Source: Gemmatimonadaceae bacterium (GTDB lineage Bacteria; Latescibacterota; UBA2968; UBA8231). Taken from it: a stretch of DNA of 21,181 bases. Position numbers and translations under genes: made by a program. This document shows positions 1 to 7,258 of this stretch, piece by piece. The stretch spans positions 1 through 21,181 of the forward strand of contig PBSR01000098.1 of assembly GCA_002726335.1 (NCBI GenBank). The letters are read 5' to 3'. Numbering within the stretch: position 1 is the first letter of the stretch; every line of letters begins with the position of its first letter. Under the pieces are notes generated by a model. It ran no database searches, was not told the origin of the DNA, and saw only the letters and a program-made list of their open reading frames with translations.

Positions 1-2
1 AG

Positions 3-635
3 TCCGCCGTGCCCGAGATGCTGGGCCAGATCCTTCCCGTGGGTGTGGCCGGCCTGCTGCTGGCCGGCATGTTCGCCGCCTTCATGTCGACTCACGACAG
101 CTATCTGCTCGCCTGGAGCGGTGTCATCGTCAGGGATGTCATCTCGCCCATCAAGGCCATGCGCGCCGGCAGTGAGCAGACCCGCGGCGCCGATGAGACC
201 TGGGGAGGGCTGTCGAGTGAGAAAGAGATCTACTGGACGCGTTTCTGTGTGATCGTACTGGCGCTGCTGCTGGCGCTGTTCGGCATGTTCTTCATCAACC
301 GTCTGCCGGAGACCGCTTTCAAGTGGATGTACCTTACCGGCACGATCTACTTCGCCGGTACCGTGGGCACGGTGCTGCTCGGCCTGTATTGGAGCAAGTC
401 GAACGCCGTCGGCGCTTACTGCGCCCTGATCCTCGGTGCCTTTGGGCCGCTCAACTTTCTTATCATGAGCATGGTCCCTGAGTCGGTGCCGGCCGCCGTC
501 CTGCCCTTCGTCGAGAACTCGAACCTGACGAACCTGGCCAGCCTCGTACTCGGCGGTGTGGGTATGGTTGTCGGCTCCTTGCTGACGCAGAAGAGCTACC
601 CACCGCGAGTGCTCGATTTCGCCGGCATGAAATAG
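3..635 (+). CDS. Sodium:solute symporter (SSS family), C-terminal part
   Basis: The gene is cut by the left edge of the window, and its frame is already open at position 3. About 210 residues remain. The part present carries the SSS-family segment around residues 10-45 (GVAGLLLAGMFAAFMST followed by HDSYLLAWSGVIVRDV), which matches the helix with the conserved A-x-M-S-T-x-D-S pattern, followed by at least four more hydrophobic helices (about residues 75-97, 107-128, 133-155 and 173-190). SSS proteins couple Na+ entry to uptake of sugars, amino acids or organic acids across the inner membrane. The substrate cannot be read from this fragment. A small membrane-protein gene follows after 11 bases. 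Stop codon TAG. Confidence 0.88.
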   Translation, partial: SAVPEMLGQILPVGVAGLLLAGMFAAFMSTHDSYLLAWSGVIVRDVISPIKAMRAGSEQTRGADETWGGLSSEKEIYWTRFCVIVLALLLALFGMFFINRLPETAFKWMYLTGTIYFAGTVGTVLLGLYWSKSNAVGAYCALILGAFGPLNFLIMSMVPESVPAAVLPFVENSNLTNLASLVLGGVGMVVGSLLTQKSYPPRVLDFAGMK

Positions 636-646
636 GGGATATCCCA

Positions 647-790
647 ATGGATGTAGCTGGCTGGAAGAGCGTTTGGAGTCTGGTGTTCACCATCTCCAGC
701 ATCATGTTCTATCTCACCGTCACCATCGTCGCCTACAAGGGCGTGGGTGACGTGGCAAAGATGATCCGAGAGATGATGTCCGGGAGGTAG
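647..790 (+). CDS. 47-residue single-helix membrane protein following the symporter
   Basis: A short ORF opens with ATG at 647 behind a purine-rich AGGGGAT and ends with TAG at 788-790. The protein begins MDVAGWKSVW, has one hydrophobic stretch at about residues 10-30 (SLVFTISSIMFYLTVTIVAY) and a basic, Met-rich tail (KMIREMMSGR). It sits 11 bases after the symporter stop and 8 bases before the acetyltransferase start, so it is probably co-translated with them. Small single-helix proteins are known next to SSS symporters, where they are thought to be accessory subunits. That role here is inferred from position and size, not from a recognised family match. Confidence 0.6.
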   Translation: MDVAGWKSVWSLVFTISSIMFYLTVTIVAYKGVGDVAKMIREMMSGR

Positions 791-798
791 CCTGCCCC

Positions 799-1656
799 AT
801 GGACATCATCGAGTACGACAGCAGCGACAGCTTCCTCCAGCGTGCCGCGCCCGTGCTGGCCCGCAACGAAGCGTTCACCGGCCTCATCTATGGCGTCGCT
901 GATCGGATCGGCCGCATCAGTGACCCGGATGAGGAAGTCGAGCCACCCTTCCTGGCGTCCGTAGAGCAGAATGGCGACGTCCTCCTCATCGCCGTCATGA
1001 CCCCGCCTCACCGCCTCATCCTGCACGCCCGTGAGGACACACCTGATGCGGACGCACTGAGGGCCCTCGTCTCTCACCTGCGCGCCTCCTCCAGGTCGAC
1101 GCCCGGCGTTCTCGGGCCACGCCCCCTGTCGGAGTCCTTCGCCGACACCTGGACCCGCCTCTCGGGACAGCAGATCGGGCAGGGGCTGGCCATGACGGTC
1201 TATGAACTGCGAAAACTTCACCCGCACGACGGTGCCCCGGGCGTCTTCCGTCACGCCACCGACGCCGATCGAGAGCTGCTGCAGACCTGGTCGGACGCCT
1301 TCCACCTCGAAGTCCACGGCCACCCCGCCGTCGGTCAGGAAGTGCGCGCTGTTTCCAGACGTCTGCCCAATGGTAATTACCGGATCTGGGAAGACGGTGG
1401 CAGGCCCGTCTCCTTCGCCGCACGGTCCCGTCCGACGCCGACAGGGTTGGCCATCAACGCCGTCTACACCCCCGCCGAGTTTCGCGGCCACGGTTACGCC
1501 ACCTCGTGTGTTGCCGCCCTCTGTGATGAGATCCTGACGTCCGGCAGGCAGTTCTGCACCCTCTTTGCCGATGTCGAGAACCCCACCTCCAACAGTATCT
1601 ACCAGCGTCTCGGCTTCCTGGCACTGGGCGAATTCGTCGAGTTCGACTTCGAGTGA
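799..1656 (+). CDS. GNAT-family N-acetyltransferase, two-part protein
   Basis: The 285-residue protein has a C-terminal GNAT domain from about residue 140. The acetyl-CoA pyrophosphate-binding motif A is visible as RGHGYA (residues 229-234), preceded by the beta strand LAINAVYTPAEF and followed by the typical ending ENPTSNSIYQRLGF. GNAT enzymes move an acetyl group from acetyl-CoA to an amine on a small molecule or protein, and the acceptor cannot be deduced here. The N-terminal 140 residues look like a degenerate or substrate-recognition domain, as in other double-length GNAT proteins. The ATG at 799 follows a GGGAGG at 782-787, an 11-base spacing. The stop overlaps the start of the next gene, which suggests translational coupling. 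Confidence 0.85.
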   Translation: MDIIEYDSSDSFLQRAAPVLARNEAFTGLIYGVADRIGRISDPDEEVEPPFLASVEQNGDVLLIAVMTPPHRLILHAREDTPDADALRALVSHLRASSRSTPGVLGPRPLSESFADTWTRLSGQQIGQGLAMTVYELRKLHPHDGAPGVFRHATDADRELLQTWSDAFHLEVHGHPAVGQEVRAVSRRLPNGNYRIWEDGGRPVSFAARSRPTPTGLAINAVYTPAEFRGHGYATSCVAALCDEILTSGRQFCTLFADVENPTSNSIYQRLGFLALGEFVEFDFE

Positions 1657-2267
1657 ACGGTCCGGATGTCGAGGCGCGCGGCATCTTCCTCGACATCAAG
1701 GGATTGCGCGACAGACCTCCCGTCGTGCTCGGCATCTCCGTAGAGGACACCTTCGAACAGATCGTCACCGATCCCGCCTTCGGTGACGCGGCGCTGGCCA
1801 AGGATCTGCGCGTCAACCGCTTCGAGGATGAAGTGCGCAGACTGGTGTCCCGCTGTACCCGCGAGTCGCGCCTGATCTTCGCCTACTCCAGACAGGCTCT
1901 CGGCGCCATCGAGCTCTTCACCACCTCTGGAAACGCCGTGGCCGATCTCTACGAAGACGTTCGGGAGCTGGCGTTGCTATGGCACGAAAAATCAGAGCGT
2001 GGCGGCACGGCCGACTGGGGCCTGGCCGATTTCCTCGCCGATATAGGACATCCCCAACCCCGGCATCTGGGCACGAAGCACACCACCAGTCGCCTGCGTT
2101 ACGTCGAACAGCAGTTGCACAGGCACGGCGCCTACGATGCCATCAGTGGCGGGGCAAAGGCGAAGTGGACGAAGGTGCTGCAGCAGAACGAGAGTGATAC
2201 GCGAGGCACGCGGGCGATCGCGCTGCACGCCTCCCGTGAGCTGGCGCGCGGCGATCCGCCGGCGTGA
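1653..2267 (+). CDS. Unrecognised 204-residue protein coupled to the acetyltransferase
   Basis: A GTG at 1653 overlaps the acetyltransferase TGA (GTGA), which supports both this start and coupled translation. The protein is soluble and charged, with no signal peptide or membrane segment. Near the N-terminus it reads IFLDIKGL, then PVVLGISVEDTFEQIV. This faintly recalls the first motif of RNase H-like exonuclease folds (FLDIEG...LLGI...F), but Lys replaces the acidic residue expected after the isoleucine. The similarity is too weak to assign function. The middle is rich in Arg and Glu helices, and the C-terminus contains HTTSRLRYVEQQL. It is probably the last gene of the symporter-acetyltransferase unit, since 91 bases separate it from the next gene. 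Confidence 0.65.
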   Translation: MNGPDVEARGIFLDIKGLRDRPPVVLGISVEDTFEQIVTDPAFGDAALAKDLRVNRFEDEVRRLVSRCTRESRLIFAYSRQALGAIELFTTSGNAVADLYEDVRELALLWHEKSERGGTADWGLADFLADIGHPQPRHLGTKHTTSRLRYVEQQLHRHGAYDAISGGAKAKWTKVLQQNESDTRGTRAIALHASRELARGDPPA

Positions 2268-2316
2268 GCCGGATCACGGAACTCAGTCTCCCAACTGTCG
2301 ATAATCTAAATAGGAA

Positions 2317-2332
2317 CACTTGATACCAAGTG
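2317..2332. promoter_or_regulatory. Perfect inverted repeat upstream of the CARDB/dockerin gene
   Basis: CACTTG-ATAC-CAAGTG is a perfect 6-base dyad with a 4-base spacer, about 26 bases before the ATG at 2359. It lies just after an AT-rich patch (GATAATCTAAATAG, 2300-2313) that could hold a -10 element. It could be an operator or a 5' leader hairpin. The function is inferred from position only. Confidence 0.35.
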
Positions 2333-2342
2333 AAATCCTGAC

Positions 2343-2349
2343 AGGAGGG
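2343..2349 (+). promoter_or_regulatory. Ribosome binding site fixing the start at 2359
   Basis: AGGAGGG lies 9 bases before the ATG at 2359. It decides that start over the upstream in-frame TTG at 2320, which has no such site. The following CCTCC (2351-2355) could pair with part of it and mask the site in the mRNA. Confidence 0.6.
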
Positions 2350-2358
2350 TCCTCCGTA

Positions 2359-4966
2359 ATGATCAGAGCCAATCAGTCTCCCCGGCGCACGGGCCCGGAC
2401 AACCGTCCGGTGACCACGTTGCTGCTCAGCCTCGCCGCCATGTTCGTCCCCATCTCCGGCGCCGTAGCCCAGACAGCGCCGCTTCTCGATATCGGCCTGA
2501 GCGAGGTCCGTGTCCTGACTGACACGGTCTATCTGAACGACAAGGCCGTCATCGAGGTGGATGCCGAGCATCTCGGCTCCGAGGAGCTCGATGATCTGCA
2601 GATCATCGTCGATCTTCTCGTCCAGCGATCCGGCGTGCGCGCTGCGTCGACGGGGGCCTCGGTGGCCAACATCGAGGACTTCGTGACGGGAGACCTGCAG
2701 ACATTGCGAGTGGAGCTGCCCGAGCTCGGCCCGGGTGACTACGACCTGCGGGCCACACTGCGGCTCGGCGCCGTCGGCTATGGCCGCGACGAAGATGCCC
2801 GCAACGACACGTTGTGGTCGCACCTCTCCGTAGTTGACTCCCGTCGACCAGGAACCAGCGCCGACCTGATCGTTCTCGGATATGAAATCGAGGACATTGG
2901 CAACGCTCATCGGCTGCGCGTCGATGTGGACAACACCGGCGTCGATCCGCTTTCCTACAACGTGGACATCGAACTCGAAGCAAAACTGACGTCGCCGGTC
3001 CGTGACGTCTTTCTTCAGCGTCAGCTCCTGCTGCCGGCGGGAGATGTGATGCCGGTGGGCGATGCCCGTCAACTCGTCTTCGACCTCGTCGACGGCGAGA
3101 CGGGGGGGGCCGTTGCCGGATGGCGAATACCGTCTGCAGATGTGGGCGACGAATTTCCGCTTCACCTACTTCGACGAGCTCGACAGGCACAACAATGTCG
3201 CCATCGCCGAACTCGTCGTCGGTGAACCCGGTGCCCTGCCGTTGTTCGACGTCGAGCTCTCCTCCCTGCAACCCACACTCGCAGCGGTCTACGCCAATGA
3301 CAAAGCCGGTTTCCAGGCGGCAGTAACCCACGTTGGCGACGTCACCCTGGACGATCTGCAGATCATCGTCGATCTCGTCGCTCTGCGCGACGGTCGCCGC
3401 GCCACGTCTGCCAGCGTCTCGATCAGCAGCATCGACGACTTCGCACCAGGAGACACGCAGACGCTGAATCTGGTGTTCCCCGACGAGCTCACAGCGGGCA
3501 CCTACGACCTGCGCGCCACGATCCGCCTTGGCGGTCGCGGCCACGGCCTGGATGCGGTGGCTGCCAATGACACCCTCTGGAGCCTGCTCACCGTCGACGA
3601 CGGCCGTCGCCCCGGGACCGATGGCGACCTCGTCATTGCCGACTATGACACCGAGGACTTCGGCGACTTTCATCGTCTCACCGTCACCGTGGAGAACGTC
3701 GGAAGTGACCCGGTGTCGCACATGTTCGGCATCGGCCTGGAGGTCCGCGTGGCCACCACCTTTCGCGAGGTCTTCTTCGCCCGGGAGATGATCATCGAGT
3801 CCGCTGCCGATTCGATCCACGCTGGAACCCGGCACACCCTCACCTTCGATATCGAGGACGCCGATCTCGGCGGTCGACTGGAGATCGGCGAATACGAGCT
3901 GAACCTGTGGGCGACGAATTTCCGCGGCACCTTCTTCACCGAGCGGAACCGCCGCAACAATGCGATGTCGGCGCTGTTGCCCATCGGCGAGTACATCCCC
4001 GAAGAGCCGGGCTTCGGCACCGTGTCTCTGGATCTCGACGCCAGTGTCGGCGATCAGGAGCGACACCTTCACGGGCCGGCCGCCGTCGGTGACATCGTCA
4101 CCGTGCAGCTCTACGCGGACAACGCCCCTTTGAGCAGCAGCTGGAGCGTCGACCTCGACTACGACGCCGGACAGTTGCGGTACGTATTCGACAGCTTCGA
4201 GACGGGCGACTTTCTGCCCGATGTCGAGTCCTGGGACAGCGACGTGGCTGGCCGTCTCGGTCTCGGCGTCGAGCCCGAAGCCGGCAGCGCTCCCACTGGG
4301 CAGGGAGCTGGTTTTCTGGGATCTGTCCAGTTCGAGATCCTCGACGGCTTCAGCGGCTCCGCGGAGCTGCTGGTGCGGGGTACTGTCTTCGTCACCCCCG
4401 ACGGTGGGGAGGATCGCCCTGGAGACCACTTCACGGCGACGATCTCCGCCGAAGAGCCCGTCGTGCCTGTCATCGTCGGCGACTTCAACGAAGATGGCTT
4501 GCTCGACTTTGCCGACTTCTTCCTGCTCGTCACAAACCTTGGCAGCGCCAACGCCCCGGCCTTTGACCTCGACGGGGATGGCCTGGTCGACATGACGGAC
4601 ATCTTCCTCTTCGCCGATAGCTTTCGACAGGGCGCCGCCAGGAGAGCCATCGTCGCCGCCATCGCTGAACTGGATTCTGGCACCCCACCGAGGGACGCCC
4701 TGTTACCCAGCTACCCGAACCCCGCCAATCCGTCGACGACGATCCCGTATCAGCTGGCCGGCGCTGCCGATGTGGAGCTGCTGGTCTACAATGCCGTCGG
4801 TCAGCGCGTGCGCATCCTCGTCAACGCCGCACAGACGGCTGGCGCCTATACCGTCGTCTGGAACGGCTCTGACGACAGCGGCCGGGCACTGGCCAGCGGC
4901 CGGTATTTCGTGCGGCTGCAGACGGGTGACGTACGACAGACACACCAGATCTCGCTGCTGAAGTAA
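2359..4966 (+). CDS. Exported CARDB-repeat, cohesin-like, dockerin-like protein with sorting-type tail; frameshifted at a G run
   Basis: Read through one frameshift, this encodes about 868 residues. A signal peptide (TTLLLSLAAMFVPISGAVA, then QTAP) precedes two long, similar Ig-like/CARDB-type repeats, from about 2482 and 3242. Each carries DDLQIIVDL, YDLRAT and WATNFR. Next comes a beta-rich, cohesin-like segment (about 4010-4450), then a dockerin-like pair of calcium loops (GDFNEDGLLDFADF and DLDGDGLVDMTD). A FlgD-like/type IX-like tail starts SYPNPANPSTTIPYQL and ends VRQTHQISLLK. Such proteins are exported and held at or released from the cell surface, with cell-surface adhesion or scaffolding as the likely role. 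The upstream frame runs off after 3109 and the downstream frame continues to TAA at 4966. Homology between the repeats shows that one extra base in the G run (3102-3109) explains the break. Confidence 0.8.
2482..3225 (+). repeat. First copy of the internal protein repeat
   Basis: This copy runs from LLDIGLSEVRVL to NNVAIAELVVGE. It shares with copy two the order LNDKA / DDLQIIVDL / IEDFVTGDLQTL / YDLRAT / NDTLWS / RRPGTSADL / WATNFR. A 23-base stretch at 2593-2615 is identical to 3353-3375. The frameshift falls inside this copy. Confidence 0.8.
3102..3109 (+). repeat. Homopolymer of eight G at the frameshift
   Basis: Eight consecutive G follow GAGAC. With seven, the frame would read DGETGGPLPDGEYRLQ and match repeat copy two (DADLGGRLEIGEYELN). 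With eight, the frame is lost. Confidence 0.9.
3242..3994 (+). repeat. Second copy of the internal protein repeat
   Basis: This copy runs from LFDVELSSLQPT to AMSALLPIGE and aligns along its whole length with the first, at about 253 codons per period. The two copies are clearly diverged (for example ATSASVSISSIDDF against ASTGASVANIEDF). The duplication is therefore old, and the copies are not an assembly duplicate. Confidence 0.8.
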
Positions 4967-5009
4967 GAGACCTTCTGCCCGGGCCGATTGCCTCGACGTG
5001 CGCGGTTGG

Positions 5010-5052
5010 GGATGATTATCCGTTATTACCCGACGCCGGATGTTGGACATCC
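5010..5052. promoter_or_regulatory. Two GGAT...ATCC dyads before the URO-D pair
   Basis: The leader before the first URO-D gene holds GGAT-GATT-ATCC at 5010-5021 and a perfect GGATGT-TGG-ACATCC at 5038-5052, with an AT-rich stretch between them. The second dyad lies 29 bases before the ATG. Operator or leader-hairpin function is inferred from symmetry and position. Nothing like a Rho-independent terminator for the preceding gene is evident in the 4967-5081 gap. Confidence 0.35.
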
Positions 5053-5081
5053 CCTGGTCGAACTGTTCCTGAAAGGTGACA

Positions 5082-6185
5082 ATGAACGGACGAGAGCGGT
5101 TTCTCGCGGCACTCCAACGGCAGCAGCCGGACCGTGTTCCCATCTGGGAGCTCATCGTCAACGAGCCCACGCGCTCAGCCTGGGGTGCTGCCAGCCTCGA
5201 AGACTTCGTCGAAGCCGAGGATCTCGACGGCATCACCGTCTTCGAGGACACGCCGCTGACCCCCGTGCAGGCCGACGACATCGGCATGCAGGGCATCGGC
5301 GAGGCCTCGGCCGATCACTGGCAGGTCGTCTGGCGTCAAACGGACGTGGGCATCCCCTATCCCGAAAGTGGTCCCATCGCCGGTCCCGGGGACCTGGCCG
5401 CCTACACCCCTCCCGACGCCGACGACGGCGCCCGCCTGGCGGGACTGCGCTCAGCGGTGTCACGCTTCAAGGGCGAGCGGGCCATCGTTTTCTGCACCCA
5501 CGATGCCTTCGAGTTCTCCCACTATCTGCTCGGCGGTATGGACCGGCTGCTCATGGCCTACATCGAAGCGCCTGACTTCGTCCACGACCTGGCGCGGCTG
5601 GTGATGGACTACAAGATCCGCATGATGAAGAACGCCATCGAGCTGGGCGCCGACGTCATCGTCTCCGGTGACGACTACGCCGCCACCCACGGGCCGTCCA
5701 TGTCACCCAACCACTTCCGCGAGTTCGTCCTGCCCTACCTGAAGCAGAGCGTCGATGTCGCCCACGAGGCCGGCGTGCCCTTCATCAAACACACGGATGG
5801 CAATATCTGGCCGCTTCTCGACATGATGGTCGACGAGGCGGGTATCGATGCCATCGACCCGCTGGAGCCCCTGGCGGGCATGGACATCGGTGAGGTGAAG
5901 GCCCGATACGGGGACCGCATCGCCGTCATGGGCAACATCGACTGTACCGAGCTGCTGCCCAACGCCACAGCCGAAGAAGTCGAGGCGGCGGTGCAGGAAA
6001 CCATCGCCAAAGCGGCCCCCGGTGGCGGCTTCGTGCTGGCCTCGAGCAACTCCATCCATCCCGCCGTGAAGCCGGAGAACTATCGGGCCATGGTCGAGGC
6101 GACAAGACGCTGGGGCAGCTACCCGCTGGATCAGGAAATGGTCGACGCTCATCGCGAGAGCGACTACTGCGCCCGCTGGCGCTAG
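5082..6185 (+). CDS. Uroporphyrinogen decarboxylase-family protein (methyltransferase-like branch), paralog 1
   Basis: The 367-residue protein opens MNGRERFLAALQRQQPDRVP, the classic start of the URO-D superfamily, and carries the family segment GDDYAATHGPSMSP. The superfamily includes haem-pathway uroporphyrinogen decarboxylase and corrinoid or coenzyme M methyltransferases (MtaA/MtbA), which hold zinc through an H-x-C...C set. Here the matching places read H237-T-D239 (KHTDGN) and C288 (GNIDC). This suggests a variant metal site and a catabolic rather than haem role. ATG at 5082 is preferred over GTG at 5076 because the GTG lies inside the Shine-Dalgarno-like GAAAGGTG. The next URO-D gene starts 13 bases downstream, so the two are probably co-transcribed. 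The substrate is unknown. Confidence 0.85.
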   Translation: MNGRERFLAALQRQQPDRVPIWELIVNEPTRSAWGAASLEDFVEAEDLDGITVFEDTPLTPVQADDIGMQGIGEASADHWQVVWRQTDVGIPYPESGPIAGPGDLAAYTPPDADDGARLAGLRSAVSRFKGERAIVFCTHDAFEFSHYLLGGMDRLLMAYIEAPDFVHDLARLVMDYKIRMMKNAIELGADVIVSGDDYAATHGPSMSPNHFREFVLPYLKQSVDVAHEAGVPFIKHTDGNIWPLLDMMVDEAGIDAIDPLEPLAGMDIGEVKARYGDRIAVMGNIDCTELLPNATAEEVEAAVQETIAKAAPGGGFVLASSNSIHPAVKPENYRAMVEATRRWGSYPLDQEMVDAHRESDYCARWR

Positions 6186-6198
6186 AAGGCCGCGTTAC

Positions 6199-7239
6199 AT
6201 GAGCTACGAAATCGGCATGGCGGCGCTGCGTCGGGATCCGGCGGCGCGCCTGGCGCATACGGAGTACTGCAGCAATTACGCCCTGGTTCGCGCCGTCACC
6301 GGGCGTGACCCACGCACCGACACCGACGCCTGGCAGGCCTTCCACGAAGCCTGGGACATCGACTTTCTGTGGTCGACGAATGATGGTCCGGTGCCATGGG
6401 AGCAACGCGGCCGGGTCACCGACATGGGCCACGCCGAGTTTCTGGAGGGCGGCATCGATCGCCGCGAAACGGTAACCTGCCCGTTTGCCTCCGTGGAACA
6501 GGTCTGGGCATTCGATGCAGTTGCAGAATACGGGCTGCCTGATTCAGGCGAGCTCGTCGACTACTACGAAGAGCGCTATCGCAGCGGGCGCGCCGATCAT
6601 CCCGAACAGGTGTTTCCCGGCGGTTACTACAAGACCATCGTCTCCGGCATGATTCAGACCTTTGGCTGGGAGCGCTTGCTGGAAGCCGCCGCCGATCAGC
6701 AGCGCTTCGAGCGTGTCATCGATGGCTTCTTCCGCCTCTCCCTGCACCACTACCAGGCGCAGGCCGAGACCTCCATCGAGGCCTTCATCTGCCATGACGA
6801 CATGGTCTGGTCGGAAGGTCCCTTCATGCACCCGGACTTCTACCGGTCGGCCATCTTCCCGCGCTACCAGAAACTGTGGGAGCCTTTGCGTGAAGCCGGG
6901 AAACTCGTCCTCTTCTGCGCCGATGCCACCTACACCGAGTTCCTGCCGGACCTGGCCGCTGCCGGGGCCCATGGATTCATCTTCGAGCCCATGACGTCGC
7001 TGGAGGCCGCCGTCGAGGCCTTCGGCGACACCCACGTCATCGTCAGCAGCAAGGTGGACTGCCGCACCCTCACCTTCGGTACGCAACAACAGATCGCCGT
7101 CGAGATCGACGCCAGTCTGGCCCTTACCGAACGCTGCAACGGCTTTGTATTTGCCGTGGGCAACCACATTCCCAGCAACGTTCCCGTCGACAATGCCCTG
7201 TTCTACCTGGAGTACCTGCGGGAGCGTTGGCACCGGTAG
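6199..7239 (+). CDS. Uroporphyrinogen decarboxylase-family protein, paralog 2
   Basis: The 346-residue protein belongs to the same superfamily but is well diverged from its upstream neighbour. Its core segment CHDDMVWSEGPFMHPDFYR corresponds to the GDD...GP..SP region of paralog 1. At the place of the H-x-C zinc motif it has C240-A-D242 (LFCADA), and a cysteine again at 288 (KVDC), so the likely metal ligands are C, D and C. It ends with a GNHIPSNVPVDN segment typical of the family C-terminus. It lies 13 bases after paralog 1, and the pair could act in one pathway or form a heteromer, which is inference. The stop is 19 bases from the convergent stop of paralog 3. Confidence 0.82.
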   Translation: MSYEIGMAALRRDPAARLAHTEYCSNYALVRAVTGRDPRTDTDAWQAFHEAWDIDFLWSTNDGPVPWEQRGRVTDMGHAEFLEGGIDRRETVTCPFASVEQVWAFDAVAEYGLPDSGELVDYYEERYRSGRADHPEQVFPGGYYKTIVSGMIQTFGWERLLEAAADQQRFERVIDGFFRLSLHHYQAQAETSIEAFICHDDMVWSEGPFMHPDFYRSAIFPRYQKLWEPLREAGKLVLFCADATYTEFLPDLAAAGAHGFIFEPMTSLEAAVEAFGDTHVIVSSKVDCRTLTFGTQQQIAVEIDASLALTERCNGFVFAVGNHIPSNVPVDNALFYLEYLRERWHR

Positions 7240-7258
7240 AAGCTGACTCCAGCGGACC

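Noticed and set aside
2253..2275. Hairpin GATCCG...CGGATC as a terminator after the 204-residue gene
   Set aside because: The stem is only six pairs with a 12-base loop, it overlaps the stop codon, and no T-run follows.
3062..3109. Programmed ribosomal frameshift in the CARDB gene
   Set aside because: The run is preceded by GAGAC and followed by CCGTTG. There is no classic X-XXY-YYZ heptamer with a clear downstream structure, and the direction needed (skipping one base) is rare. Sequence error or slipped-strand variation is simpler.
2603..4429. 608-codon open frame on the minus strand
   Set aside because: It is antisense to the CARDB/dockerin gene, has low-complexity composition and lacks any domain. 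It is a by-product of high GC and the third-base bias of the real gene.
7240..7258. Bidirectional terminator between convergent URO-D genes
   Set aside because: The 19-base gap has no stem-loop or T-run.
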